DNA from: Dermacentor variabilis
Lineage: Eukaryota; Arthropoda; Arachnida; Ixodida; Ixodidae
Assembly (NCBI RefSeq): GCF_050947875.1
Contig: NC_134568.1
Span: 264,286,815-264,350,814, forward strand
Direction: 5' to 3'
Length of the DNA stretch: 64,000 bases
The translations under genes and the position numbers were made by a program. Positions within the stretch are counted from its first letter, which is position 1, and every line of letters begins with the position of its first letter. The notes beneath the pieces are model-generated. The model did not search any database. It was not told the origin of the DNA and saw only the letters and a list, made by a program, of their open reading frames with translations. Positions 50,489 to 61,700 of the stretch are shown here, piece by piece.

Positions 50489-51167
50489 AGAGAGTTTTAG
50501 AATAGGGGCCCCAATAGTTTGGGGCCCCAAAGAGCTTTGCGGGTGTTAGCGTTGGGGCACGCAGGAGTGAAGAGTTTTAGAATAGGGCTTTGCGTTTGCG
50601 AATAGCGTCTTGCGCTGACAACGCCACTACGGCGTCAAAGTTATTAGAAATAATTAAATAATGTATACCATTTTATTATAGGAATAGGGATTTTGACTTG
50701 CGTGTATTCGCGTTTAATTACAATTTAGAGGTTATTCTGTAAGCAGCAAACAATTAGTTGCGCTTAGTTTTGAGCAAACCAACTTTACGTGCCTACACCA
50801 GCCAAGCTTAGCCGTGTTAGGCCTACGAGCTATAAAATCCACAATCGAATTCGGAATCAGCGGCGAATAGTGGATCAATCTTCATAACACACGCTAGTTG
50901 ACAGAAAGCGATAACCGCAGTCACTTCTCCTAGCTTGCGAACTTCACGCGTTACAACGAATCGAACCCAGTTTTGTGCTAGGTTGGAGCCGTCGCTTCGA
51001 AGGGTGCCGCCATGTTTGCTGACGCAAAGCTTTTGGGGCCGCTATTTGGGCTCCCGCTAAATAGGTGAAATAGCGTTCCCTACGCAAAACCCAAACGCAG
51101 TTTGCGTCTTGCGCATGCGTAGTGGCTTCGACGCTATTTCTTTGGGGCCCCTGTTCTAAAACTCTCT
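50489..51167. mobile_element. 679-bp short TIR element
   Basis: The left end AGAGAGTTTTAGAATAGGGG and the right end, read inward, AGAGAGTTTTAGAACAGGGG form inverted repeats continuing into GCCCCAAA. ATT flanks both sides (50486-50488 and 51168-51170), a likely 3-bp target duplication. Further inward CTTTGCGTTTGCGAATAGCG and CGCTATTTCACCTATTTAG-like segments also echo each other. It has no coding frame. The superfamily is open; 3-bp duplications fit PIF/Harbinger-like elements. Confidence 0.7.
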
Positions 51168-51189
51168 ATTTATGCCACAAAGCAAGGTC

Positions 51190-51500
51190 ATGGGCTCGAC
51201 TCCCAGCTGAGGTCGAGTGTTCAATTCCCACCAAAGGTTGTCGGTTTCAGTGCATTAATTATATCTTAATTGTCCCTTAATTAACTTCACCTTAATTACC
51301 AAAGGTTGTGGGTTCGACTCAAACCAATGGGCGAGGGTTCGAGTGCCTTAACTCTATTTTAATTAACTGTCCCTTGATTACATTCGCCTTAGTTAGCACC
51401 AAAGGTAGTGGGTTCGTAGCCTTAACACCAAAGGTCGTGAATTCGACTCCCACCAAAGGCCGTGGGTTCGAGCGTCTTAATTAACTCTATCTAATTAACC
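51190..51500. repeat. tRNA T-arm-like tandem repeats (block 1)
   Basis: Repeated GTGGGTTCGACTC.CACCAAA units (a T-loop/B-box-like core) alternate with TTAACTCTATTTTAATTAAC and ATTACATTCGCCTTA segments. The same units reappear at 56345-56660. Confidence 0.8.
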
Positions 51501-52799
51501 GAAACAGCGCGAATTGGTAGGCTGCATGAAAGAGAGACATTCTTATTGAATGACAGGAAGTTATTCGGCATATATCTGGCGATCACTCAGGAAATGGTTG
51601 TTGTGGAACGACGAGTCGGTTCTGATGTACTTCGCTATAAAAACGCGCGAGATAGTGTCGAGCAGCCTATATTGGCTTTTGTGTGTGTATATATATATCA
51701 ATTCTAAATATTGTAAGGCAGTTTGTCGTGTGCGTATCATGGACACGCATGCTTATATCGCCTTCCGTTTCCCTACCACGGTTGCGCTTTAAAACCAACA
51801 GCGCGCGCATGCGATCCCATAGATGAGATGAATACATATATATAGAAAAGTATCAGTCATAGCTCTCGTAGTATAGCCTTCTGAGCCGTTTCCCTTTTCT
51901 TTTTCTTCTCTTTGTTTTTTTCTTTGAAAGAAGTCCTTTTAGGGTTATTATAATTACACGAAGGTATTTCGCCCTCGCCAGCAGCAGTACTTGAGATAGC
52001 TATTCCGGCGGCTAGCTTCCCACGCTATGCGTGGCGCCCCCGCACCTGTTTAAGCTTTTTCCTAGACGCTAGAGCTACACAATATCCGCGCAACCTTGAG
52101 CGATCGGAAAGCGCGTTTTCCACCCTGGGCCGACGGAGAGGGGAGATTTCGTTCCGGCCGCGAAGCTCTCTACATCTCAGTAAGGTGCCTCGCGGTGGTC
52201 TCGTGCCGAAGATGCCCTCTCGGTGAGCGCATATTTCCCCCCTCATCTTTTAAGAGATTCAATACATACAAGCATTTGTCTCGCAAACCAGATTTATTTC
52301 AAGGGAATTTCCCACGTCTCAATAATTTCTCTCGTCGTATACGAGTGCTGATTGCCGTGTTATAGTTTGTTAACGAAGCTTCCCCTCAAGTCTAAATATT
52401 TTAAGGCAGTTTTCCTAGTGTATAAAGCCGCTCGAGTTCACGCTGCTCCTCTGGCGGCCATTTTTCAAAGAAATTATGCCTTCCAACCACTCAGAATCAG
52501 CAAAAATCGACTGCCGCGGACATCATCAGTCCCTTTCCACATAAGTATGAGGCTCGGAGCAGGAGCTTTTGCGCTTGAAAGTAACCGTTAGCTTGACGAA
52601 CCAACCGACTGAGCTACCTTTCCGGGCAACATTGAAAGATCACGAGTTCAAATCACATGCTATGTTCCTTTTTTCTTCCTTTTATTTTTCTTTTTCTTTT
52701 AATGTATTTTCCTTCCTTTTATCACTGTACGGAAACCCTCCTAAAAAAAAAAAATTATATATCCTCAATTATGTGTGGCCACACATGTGCAGGTCATAA
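51501..52799. other. Unassigned sequence with a tRNA-like fragment
   Basis: On the minus strand, 52654-52590 reads GGAAAGGTAGCTCAGTCGGT with a nearby GATTTGAACTCG. This resembles a tRNA-derived head with an A box. No cloverleaf can be closed, so it is a SINE fragment at best. The rest shows nothing I can name. Confidence 0.45.
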
Positions 52800-52917
52800 A
52801 TACCAGGTTCTCTAGCCGAGTGCCATCCATGCGGTATAACCGAGCTCAGATTGGTCCACCTTGACTGATCAAATAGGGCACCACTGTAGGTTAAATGAGG
52901 CGTACAACTCCTGCGGG

Positions 52918-53157
52918 ACCCGCCGTGGTTGCTCAGTGGTCATGGTGTTAGACTGCTGAGCACGAGGTCGCGGGATCGGACCCCGGCCACGGCGGCCGCA
53001 TTTCGATGGGGGCGAAATGCGAAAACACCCGTGTACTTAGAATTAGGTGCACGTTAAAGAACCCCAGGTGGTCGAAATTTTCGGAGTCCTCCACTACGGC
53101 GTGCATAATCAGAAAGTGGTTTTGTCACGCAAAACACCATAATTCAATTTTTAATTT
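52918..53157 (+). mobile_element. Ruka-like SINE (copy 4) inserted in the RTE 5' region
   Basis: It contains GTGGTTGCTCAGTGGTCATG (A box region) and GCGGGATCGGACCCC (B box), then GCATTTCGATGGGGGCGAAA and CACGTTAAAGAACCCCAGGT, and an AT-rich tail. AACTCCTGCGGG at 52906-52917 and 53158-53169 is a 12-bp target duplication. Confidence 0.9.
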
Positions 53158-53387
53158 AACTCCTGCGGGGACGGTAGAGTATCCGTCTCCAGTGCAAGAG
53201 GACCGTGATTCAAATCCCGGTGCCGCGCAATTCTCCACCGGGAAATACAAAAAAAAACCGTGTGTTGAGAAAATTGCACAAACAGGCCTGGAGTGCGGCC
53301 TGATCCCGGTGACCAGAACCGGTAACGCACTCTCTCACCAGAGCAGGATTGGCCACCCTGGTGCAGTACTTGGCCACAACCTCCTAT

Positions 53388-56327
53388 ATGAATACAACAA
53401 TCAAACCCCGGCCCTCAGTCCCCAGCAGCCGCGAAGCAACTGACCACGGCGGCGGTCAGATCTGTAACGCTGCAGAGGGTGCTAAGAATAGCTGGCTCCG
53501 GACAGGCCGCCATTGGAATCTGAACCTGGCAACGTTTAACGTTAGAACGCTATCTAGCGAGGCGAGTCTAGCAGTGTTATTGGAGGAATTAGAGGGTAGT
53601 AAATGGGATATAATAGGGCTCAGTGAGGTTAGGAGGACAAAAGAAGCATATACAGTGCTAAAAAGCGGGCATGTACTGTGTTACAGGGGCTTAGCGGAGA
53701 GACGAGAACTAGGAGTCGGATTCCTGATTAATAAGGAAATAGCTGGGAACATACAGGAATTCTATAGCATTAACGAGAGGGTGGCAGGTCTTGTTGTGAA
53801 ACTTAATAAGAGGTACAAATTGAAGGTGGTACAAGTCTATGCCCCTACATGCAGTCATGATGACCAGGAAGTCGAAAGCTTTTATGAAGACGTGGAATCG
53901 GCGATGGGTAAAGTCAAAACAAAATACACTATACTGATGGGCGACTTCAATGCCAGGGTAGGCAAGAAGCAGGCTGGAGACAAGTCAGTGGGGGAATATG
54001 GCATAGGCTCTAGGAATAGCAGAGGAGAATTATTAGTAGAGTTCGCAGAACAGAATAATATGCGGATAATGAACACCTTTTTCCGCAAGCGGGTTAGTCG
54101 AAAGTGGACGTGGAGGAGCCCGAATGGTGAGACTAGAAATGAAATCGACTTCATACTCTGCGCGAACCCTGGCATCATACAAGATGTAGACGTACTTGGC
54201 AAGGTACGCTGCAGTGACCATAGGATGGTAAGAACTCGAATTAGCCTAGACTTGAGGAGGGAACGGAAGAAACTGGTACACAAGAAGCCAATCAATGAGT
54301 TAGCGGTAAGAGGGAAACTAGAGGAATTCCGGATCAAGCTGCAGAACAGGTATTCGGCTTTAACTCAGGAAGAGGACCTTAGTGTTGAAGCAATGAACGA
54401 CTATCTCATGGGAACCATTAAGGAGTGCGCAATAGAAGTCGGTGGTAACTCCGTTAGACAGGAACCCAGTAAGCTATCGCAGGAGACGAAAGATCTGATC
54501 AAGAAACGCCAATGTATGAAAGCCTCTAACCCTACAGCTAGAATAGAACTGGCAGAACTTTCTAAGTTAATCAACAAGCGTAAGACAGCGGACATCAGGA
54601 ACTATAATATGGATAGAATTGAACAGGCTCTCAGGAACGGAGGAAGCCTAAAAACAGTGAAGAAGAAACTAGGAATAGGCAAGAATCAGATGTCTGCATT
54701 AAGAGACAAAGCCGGCAATATCGTTACTAATATGGATGAGATAGTTCAAGTGGCTGAGGAGTTCTATAGAGATTTATATAGTACCAGTGGCACCCACGAC
54801 GATAGTGGAAGAGAGAATAGCCTAGAGGAATTCGAAATCCCACAGGTAACGCCAGAAGAAGTAAAGAAAGCCTTAGGAGCTATGCAAAGGGGGAAGGCAG
54901 CTGGGGAGGATCAGGTAACAGCAGATTTGTTGAAGGATGGTGGTCAGATTGTTCTAGAGAAACTGGCCACCCTGTATACGCAATGCCTCATAACCTCGAG
55001 CGTACCGGAATCTTGGAAGAACGCTAACATAATCCTAATCCATAAGAAAGGGGACGCCAAAGACTTGAAAAATTATAGACCGATCAGCTTACTGTCCGTT
55101 GCCTACAAAGTATTTACTAAGGTAATCGCAAATAGAATCAGGAACACCTTAGACTTCTGTCAACCAAAGGACCAGGCAGGATTCCGTAAAGGCTACTCAA
55201 CAATAGACCATATTCACACTATCAATCAAGTGATAGAGAAATGTGCAGAATATAACCAACCGTTATATATAGCTTTCATTGATTACGAGAAAGCGTTTGA
55301 TTCAGTCAAAACCTCAGCAGTCATGGAGGCATTACGGAATCAGGGTGTAGATGAGCCATATGTAAAGATACTGGAAGATATCTATAGCGGCTCCACAGCC
55401 ACCGTAGTCCTCCACAAAGAAAGCAACAAAATCCCTATAAAGAAAGGCGTCAGACAGGGAGATACGATATCTCCAATGCTATTCACAGCATGTTTACAGG
55501 AGGTATTCAGAGGCCTGGAGTGGGAAGAATTGGGGATAAAGGTTGATGGAGAATACCTTAGCAACTTGCGATTCGCTGATGATATTGCCTTGCTTAGTAA
55601 CTCAGGAGACCAATTGCAATGCATGCTCACTGACCTGGAGAGGCAAAGCAGAAGGGTGGGTCTGAAAATTAATCTGCAGAAAACTAAAGTAATGTTTAAC
55701 AGGCTCGGAAGAGAACAGCAGTTTACGATAGGTAGCGAAGCACTGGAAGGGGTAAGGGACTACATCTACTTAGGGCAGGTAGTGACCACGGATCCGGATC
55801 ATGAGACTGAAATAACCAGAAGAATAAGAATGGGCTGGGGTGCGTTTGGCAGGCATTCTCAAATCCTGAACAGCAGGATGCCACTATCCCTCAAAAGGAA
55901 AGTGTATAACAGCTGTGTGTTACCAGTACTCACATATGGGGCAGAAACCTGGAGACTTACGAAAAGGGTTCTGCTGAAATTGAGGACGACGCAACGAGCT
56001 ATGGAAAGAAGAATGATGGGTGTGACATTAAGGGATAAGAAAAGAGCAGATTGGGTGAGGCAACAAACGCGGGTAAACGACATCTTAGTTGAAATCAAGA
56101 AAAAGAAATGGGCATGGGCCGGACATGTAATGAGGAGGGAAGATAACCGATGGTCACTAAGGGTTACGGACTGGATTCCAAGGGAAGGGATGCGTAGCAG
56201 GGGGCGGCAGAAAGTTAGGTGGGCGGATGACATTAAGACGTTTGCAGGGACAACATGGCCACAATTAGTACATGACCGGGGTAGTTGGAGAAGTATGGGA
56301 GAGGCCTTTGCCCTGCAGTGGGCGTAA
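53388..56327 (+). CDS. RTE-type ORF: APE-like endonuclease plus reverse transcriptase, intact
   Basis: One uninterrupted frame; the first in-frame ATG (MNTTIKPRPS) is at 53388, giving 979 aa. Residues about 48-290 form an apurinic-type endonuclease: LATFNVRTLS, IIGLSEVRR (catalytic Glu), QVYAPT, MGDFNARVG and the terminal CSDHRMV. The reverse transcriptase follows, with NYRPISLLSVAYKVF, AFIDYEKAFDSV (about residue 630), GVRQGDTISPMLF and FADDIALL (about residue 729, carrying the paired Asp). The C-terminal part has LPVLTYGAETW, a GHVMRREDNRW segment and no RNase H, as in RTE elements. It is transcribed and reverse-transcribed by target priming in known relatives. No stop or frameshift is visible, so the copy is young or recently active. 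Open frame upstream of 53388 lacks an ATG and is probably 5' UTR. Confidence 0.93.
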   Translation: MNTTIKPRPSVPSSREATDHGGGQICNAAEGAKNSWLRTGRHWNLNLATFNVRTLSSEASLAVLLEELEGSKWDIIGLSEVRRTKEAYTVLKSGHVLCYRGLAERRELGVGFLINKEIAGNIQEFYSINERVAGLVVKLNKRYKLKVVQVYAPTCSHDDQEVESFYEDVESAMGKVKTKYTILMGDFNARVGKKQAGDKSVGEYGIGSRNSRGELLVEFAEQNNMRIMNTFFRKRVSRKWTWRSPNGETRNEIDFILCANPGIIQDVDVLGKVRCSDHRMVRTRISLDLRRERKKLVHKKPINELAVRGKLEEFRIKLQNRYSALTQEEDLSVEAMNDYLMGTIKECAIEVGGNSVRQEPSKLSQETKDLIKKRQCMKASNPTARIELAELSKLINKRKTADIRNYNMDRIEQALRNGGSLKTVKKKLGIGKNQMSALRDKAGNIVTNMDEIVQVAEEFYRDLYSTSGTHDDSGRENSLEEFEIPQVTPEEVKKALGAMQRGKAAGEDQVTADLLKDGGQIVLEKLATLYTQCLITSSVPESWKNANIILIHKKGDAKDLKNYRPISLLSVAYKVFTKVIANRIRNTLDFCQPKDQAGFRKGYSTIDHIHTINQVIEKCAEYNQPLYIAFIDYEKAFDSVKTSAVMEALRNQGVDEPYVKILEDIYSGSTATVVLHKESNKIPIKKGVRQGDTISPMLFTACLQEVFRGLEWEELGIKVDGEYLSNLRFADDIALLSNSGDQLQCMLTDLERQSRRVGLKINLQKTKVMFNRLGREQQFTIGSEALEGVRDYIYLGQVVTTDPDHETEITRRIRMGWGAFGRHSQILNSRMPLSLKRKVYNSCVLPVLTYGAETWRLTKRVLLKLRTTQRAMERRMMGVTLRDKKRADWVRQQTRVNDILVEIKKKKWAWAGHVMRREDNRWSLRVTDWIPREGMRSRGRQKVRWADDIKTFAGTTWPQLVHDRGSWRSMGEAFALQWA

Positions 56328-56344
56328 CTAGGCTGATGATGATG

Positions 56345-56660
56345 ATGATAATTAACCTCGCCTTAACACCAAATGTCGAGGTTTAGAGTGGCTTAAATAA
56401 CTCTACATTAATCAACCGTGCCTTAATTCGTCATAATTAACATCAAAGATCACGGGTACGACTCCCACGAAAGGTCGAGGGTTCGACTCCCCCCAATGGT
56501 CGTGGGTTTGAGTGTCCTACTTAACTCTATTCTCATTAAATGTGCCTTAATTACATTCGCCTTAACATCAAAGGTCGTGGGTTCGATTCCCACCAAAGGT
56601 CGAGTGTTCGTAGCCTTAACACCAAAGGTCGAGGGTTCGTAGCCTTTTTGGACCATCGCT
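56345..56660. repeat. tRNA T-arm-like tandem repeats (block 2)
   Basis: Same units as 51190-51500: AAAGGTCGTGGGTTCGATTC, CCACCAAAGGTCGAGGGTTC and GCCTTAATTACATTCGCCTT. The RTE with its 5' neighbours lies between the two blocks. Confidence 0.8.
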
Positions 56661-57440
56661 TGGTCACCCCGACAACGCCGGATTTTCCGCATCATGAGCC
56701 ATTTAATGCTTTCACATAAAAAAATTGTAGAAGTTCTCAAGACACATCAATGACAAACATGACGCTTGTCAGGGAAGGACACTACGTTTCTATTTGCTAC
56801 CGCCCAACAGAGTGTCGTGACGAGTACGAAAAGTCAGGCTATTGCGCGCATAAAGAAACACAGCCTATCAGCAGCCTACTTTGCAGCACAGCATCAGTGT
56901 TACTGCCTTCTACAGCAGCGCACGCCCAATAGAAGTATGCACTAAAACCACTCAATGCACTTTGAGATGACAAATCAGAGCGCGCCGCAAAGCTATAATC
57001 AAACTTCATCCTCGGCTATCAGTTGTGGCATCTGGCCCATATCAGCCGCAACAGCGCGTTCCAGCGCTTACCCGCGTCAGCTCGAGCGGCGCAGATAGAC
57101 TTAATTACATTCGTAGGACTGCTACCCCCCCTGTCGTAGAAATTTATTCTTACGTTGGCAGCTGCGACGGCTGTTTAGGTTTTGTGAATCGACTTACCCT
57201 TACTATTGACGCAAGTACTAAAGTTCGCACCTGCGCTACCCTCACAAACACGCCTTTTTTCGACTACAACACTCGTCGTTTCAGCGGCGAGCATCTCAAG
57301 CTTGCTGATCTTACGAGCATATCAAGAGCCGTGAGCTAGCCCGCCTCTTCGAGCAGACCAGCTCACGGACTAGAATTGTGCTATATGCGACACGCAATTT
57401 TAAAAGATTTTTGAAAGTGTTCGCTGGAACACCCGGTATA
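56661..57440. other. Unassigned intergenic sequence
   Basis: Short open frames only; no motif, RNA gene or repeat recognised. Confidence 0.45.
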
Positions 57441-58001
57441 CAGGGTGTCCCAGCTAACTTTAGACAGAGTTTAAAAATATGCGAATGCCACGTAGCTGGA
57501 CAGAACCAAGGTAAGGCTGTTTGCCGTCGCTTAGAGATGCTCAAATTATTTTTTTCATTCTGCCTGATTAGATATTTAGTCTTAATTAACTAATCAGCTT
57601 CTCAAATATTCTCATTAGAATAAAAGTGTCAATGAGAAAATTATAGAGCGGCGTGAAAAACTCTCGATACAGCTTTCTGTTCCTAAATACGTGCTACACA
57701 AGCGTGTTTTTCCGAGCGTGAAAGAAGGCCGCAAATGCACCCAAAATTCCCGCGCGACTGGCCGCTCGAGGCACTTTGTGCGTATTCGCGGGCTTTTTTC
57801 ATGTCGCTCTACAATTTTCTCATTGACACTTTTAATCTTATTATAATATTTGAGAAGCCGATTAGTTAATTATGTCTAATTATCTATTTAGTGGAATGAA
57901 AAAATAACTTCAGTATCTCCAAGCGACGGCAAACAACATTACCTTGGTTCTGTCCAGCTACGTGGCATTCGCATATCTTTAAACTCTGGCTAAAGTTACA
58001 G
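57441..58001. mobile_element. 560-bp inverted-repeat element with about 200-bp arms
   Basis: The left end CAGGGTGTCCCAGCTAACTT, then TAGACAGAGTTTAAA pairs with TTTAAACTCTGGCTAAAGTT at 57979-57998. The arms also match through ATGCGAATGCCACGTAGCTG and GTGTCAATGAGAAAATT. The central 150 bases are unique. Non-coding, same end type as 42843-43298. Confidence 0.85.
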
Positions 58002-60469
58002 TCGGATACAACTCAAGTCTGCAGTGAAGCCCCTCCCATGCCATCATGACTGCCAGCCACTGTTCCTCCGCGAGGCTGCAAATAGTTCGTACTTCAAGTT
58101 TTCCCTGTTACTCAAATAAGGCTGTAACCACAAAAACAAAATTATAAGCGCGTAATTTTATACGTTTTCACTCGTCTGTTCAGTGGCGTAGCTAGGTCAT
58201 CTCGCACCCGGGGCCCATAGGTCTTCTTTCACCCCCCCCCCCCCTCCCGGGTGTAGTCGAGGAAGGCGAGGCTATCGACAATTTCCGGGTTTCAGCACCA
58301 GTACAGCCGCCTTGGATACCGCGCACGTCCCCCGGGTCCCCCTCTTCTTCGCTTTTTTCCCCAGAGATCGCGAATGCAGCAGGTATGGGGGAACCAGCGC
58401 TGGATAGGCGGCGCGTCGAAAAGAGTGCGTTGCACGCCGCCCTGGCGACGAAATGCGGCATATTCCAGCCTCCCGACCAGACGAGACACACGTGCGCGGC
58501 CGTATTAGTTCGTATGTTTCCGTTTTCGCGCCGCTTCAAGTGGACAGTTTTCGTAAAAAAGCTAGCTTCATCAAGTAAAGAAATGACGAAAGAAGCTTTT
58601 TAAGCTTTATATATTTTTCACTGTGTGTCGCGGCGACCACGTGTGTTTCTTTAACGGTTGCGCCTAGCTGCCTCGCAAATCTAGCAGCTACGGCTCCGGT
58701 CGTACTGCGCTATGGTTTCGGAAGTATTAGTTGGCCTGAAGACATTCCATATTTCTCTGGCTAGACATAAAAAATTCTAATGTTACTTCGCCACAGCAGT
58801 CAATGGAGAAGAAAGCTTTATCGCATCAGCTGACTCGCGCAAGCAAAGAATTGAGTGCTCCGCTGCTGGATCCGTAACAACGCTGGCTACATTTAGCATT
58901 AATTACATAAATTTAGCGGATGCATCTCAGCGCCGAGTCCGCATGCGCATTTCTTAAAAACACATAGGCAGCTTAGTCGCGCGTGCGCCGGAAGTACGCG
59001 CACACAACTCGTATTACAAGGCAGCTTCCCTCCCACATAATTCTTGGCAATGAATGGATAATATTTACCTTTCGTATCTTTCGCTTGGTGCTGTGACGTT
59101 GGAAGGGGCTTGGCGGTGGTATTACCAAGGAAAAATGGTTGGTATACATATGCCGGATGGTGCATGCTATTGCTCATTTTGTTTCCGACGAAATGCCGAC
59201 TGCAGATTCTGCTGTTTGGTACTGTCTGCCACGGCTTACCGTCTTAACTATCGAATAAACCAAGCACACACGCGAAATTCGATTTAGAAACCAGCCCGAC
59301 ACCACTTGACCGGGCGACAAGACGGGAACTTACTCCGCTCGCCTGACCGCAATGGATTCAACGCGCCGCCTCTATTCTTGTTCGTAGGGTTTAGATGGAA
59401 AGCTAGACGCAGAAGGGTACATCCTCCCTCATCCCGACGTAGTTGTGGCACTTGTATACGCAACAGAATCGTCGGCGTCCTTTTGTTTTCCTTCGACTTT
59501 CAGGGCACGCAACGCCACTACCAGTAGCAATTATCGTCCGCGGTAGCGGCTGCATTGTGCACGTTCTGACCGCCAGGGCGGCACTGCAGGCGTCGTGAGG
59601 ACTCCAGCGCTGGTTCCCCATTGGCGGCGAGGAGTTACGGAGTCGCCATCTATCGGAAGCGCCTCGCTGGCGTAGTATGAGGGATCACGCGGCGCGCTCC
59701 TCCTAGGTGTTGCTGTCAGCGCTCACTGAAAACACCACGCGGGAGCTCTCCCGGACATTTCTGTAAGTACTTTCGAAACGCGGGAAGGTTTTACTGTCTA
59801 AATCATAATCTTGGGCAAACTGAAAGCACGGAATCGTTTAGAGACGCTATCTCTTTACCGAATACGTACAGTGAACGCCACTGTGCACGGTCGCCGCGGT
59901 GGAGTCTGCCGAACCGGCTTCTTGCGTGAAAGATAGGCAAAAGCTGAGAGCAAACTATGTCAAATATGTTCTTATAGTGTTTGTATGACTAAATGGAGCG
60001 TAATAGAATGAAGCCTCAATCCAAGCGATCGCACAGCTTCGCAGCGACTGACTGCGCGTCTGCATGCTTGTCCGCGTACTGTTTCGATTTCGTCGTGTGC
60101 GCGTTTGCACCTTGGCATGAGCTTTAGGCTGCAGAATACGAGCATTTGACAGTATAAAAGCAACCATTGTCGCGCGGGCGCTATCAGAGCAGTTTAAAAA
60201 TAATTTCATTGTAGAGGCTTCGACGCCTACGGGGACTGTGATGTGCCGTCGCGACGATTCAATCTTTTTTTGTTTTCTAAATTATTGGACGTTTCAATAT
60301 TATTTCTCGAGTTGCGTCGCACTATATGTTTAGCAGTGTTCTCAGCGTGCGATTTCCCGCTGCTTCTTTTTTTGTAATCCACTGCATTAATTCCTAACAC
60401 AAACATGATCATATACCATGCTTCTTTTTTAATGTGCTTCTTACCGCTCTCTTTCCCCTCCAGTGAACT

Positions 60470-60635
60470 TGCAAGTATCTATGGCATCGACAAGTTCATA
60501 GACCAAACCGTCATGACATTAGTCGTGCAGCGGACTCGGGCGAGCGTCTCAGTGCGCGTTTTCAGAACATCGCAGACCCGGCGCCGTAGCAGAAATTTTC
60601 CTCACGTCTGTGCTTGCTGCATAGCCGAGTTGTAG
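60470..60635 (+). other. Possible orphan exon or eroded coding fragment inside hAT-like element 2
   Basis: After a pyrimidine-rich CCCCTCCAG acceptor-like site (about 60456-60464) an open frame reads ELASIYGIDKFIDQTVMTLV, then VQRTRASVSVRVF, and stops near 60635. I recognise no family and see no matching donor exon upstream. It could be a remnant of the element's transposase gene or chance. Confidence 0.2.
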
Positions 60636-61489
60636 CCGATGACTGTTTGCCGATTTTATGTTTCACGAGCCAAGCTTCACGCAGCTTCTTGTCCTGCGGC
60701 TACTTGTGAATAAGGCTGACACCGGGCTCCGTTGCGTACGTCTGGCACTGCGGCACCGAGCAGTAGCCTACCATGCTGCGCGCCTTCAAAGGCAGCCACT
60801 ACCTATTCTAGTGCTTTCAGTCGTTGTAAAGGAGACACTCGAAGCGGGAAAATCTCGCCACTAAATGAGGACCTCAGCGTACGAGGGAACTTAAACTCTT
60901 GTTTTCCGCTCGCTTCGGCGCTCCAGAAGCAGCCGACGCGGCCGCTATGTCCACGTGATCCCTGATAGCACGTCAAGCCGACGGGGGCGCCAGCTTTTCC
61001 AGTGGTGCAGCTCGAGGCCAGTACACGCTGTTTTTTCTGCGCCAAATAATACAGGGTGCAGCACTGATAACTTGTGATAAGCGCATGTGCACATCTTCTG
61101 TCAAACTGTGAGGCTTGGAAACCAATACAAATGCGGCATCGTAGAAAATACGGGTCACGTCACAAGTAAAAAAAAAAAATTACAAAGTTTTAACCATGTT
61201 TTAACTACCAATTTTAGCGGCAACATTTCATTTACAAAATTGAAGGCCGACATTCATATCTTTCCCAACAACAACTTCACAAAAATCGTCGTAGGTACAA
61301 TGGCCTGCAGTATTTTGGCTGTTGGCAGCCCTGAACGAAAACGAAAATTAAATTGTGTCTGAGTGACGCTGATCTCCCCACCATATTAGAAAAACGGAAA
61401 GCGCCACCTGCCTCCCTGCTGCGCGGGCGCCAATGTTATGACAATTACGAGTTCTCTTCATTCTGATCAATAAAGTCTTGTTTTTATTT

Positions 61490-61700
61490 GCTGCTATACG
61501 CAGTCTGCAGACAAGGACACACAAGTATGGGCCGTCCAGCAGGCCCGGGGTGCGCTCGAAAAGCACAAGCCTCATGATCCACTACAAACCGGCCCAACTG
61601 GGGTAGTGCAGAGTAGAGTATAGCCCCGGGTCGACGATTGGCCAGCGTCACGACGCGTTAAACCGTCGTTTGCCGGCACTCTATTAAAGTTATCCCTATC
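61490..61700 (+). pseudogene. LINE 3'-end fragment nested in hAT-like element 2
   Basis: A frame reading QVWAVQQARGALEKHKPHDP matches the WAVQQAREAA end of the LINE at 4230, so it is the same kind of LINE C-terminus. A TATTAAAGTTATCCCTATCC end follows at about 61681. It is heavily truncated at its 5' side. Confidence 0.6.

Larger units (their letters stand above)
52800..56350 (+). mobile_element. RTE-type non-LTR retrotransposon, near full length
   Basis: A 5' region (about 52800-53387) contains a tRNA-like stretch (GACGGTAGAGTATCCGTCTC, then GTGATTCAAATCCCGGTGCC), interrupted by a SINE. One long ORF follows, then a very short 3' UTR ending in TGATGATGATGATGA at about 56333-56348, the microsatellite tail typical of RTE elements. 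The exact 5' end and target duplication were not resolved. Confidence 0.85.

Noticed and set aside
52590..52660. A functional tRNA gene on the minus strand
   Set aside because: An A-box-like GTAGCTCAGTCGGT is present, but no acceptor stem, anticodon arm or T arm can be paired; it is a tRNA-derived fragment.
53170..53235. A functional tRNA gene in the RTE 5' region
   Set aside because: The TTCAAATCCCGG-like T arm is good, but no cloverleaf closes and the sequence is continuous with the RTE element.
53006..53443. 145-codon open frame overlapping the RTE 5' end
   Set aside because: It runs through SINE sequence and the RTE 5' region and has no conserved protein features.
59054..59287. 77-codon frame (MDNIYLSYLSLGAV...) as the transposase of hAT-like element 2
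   Set aside because: No hAT catalytic, zinc-finger or dimerisation motif is visible and the frame is short.
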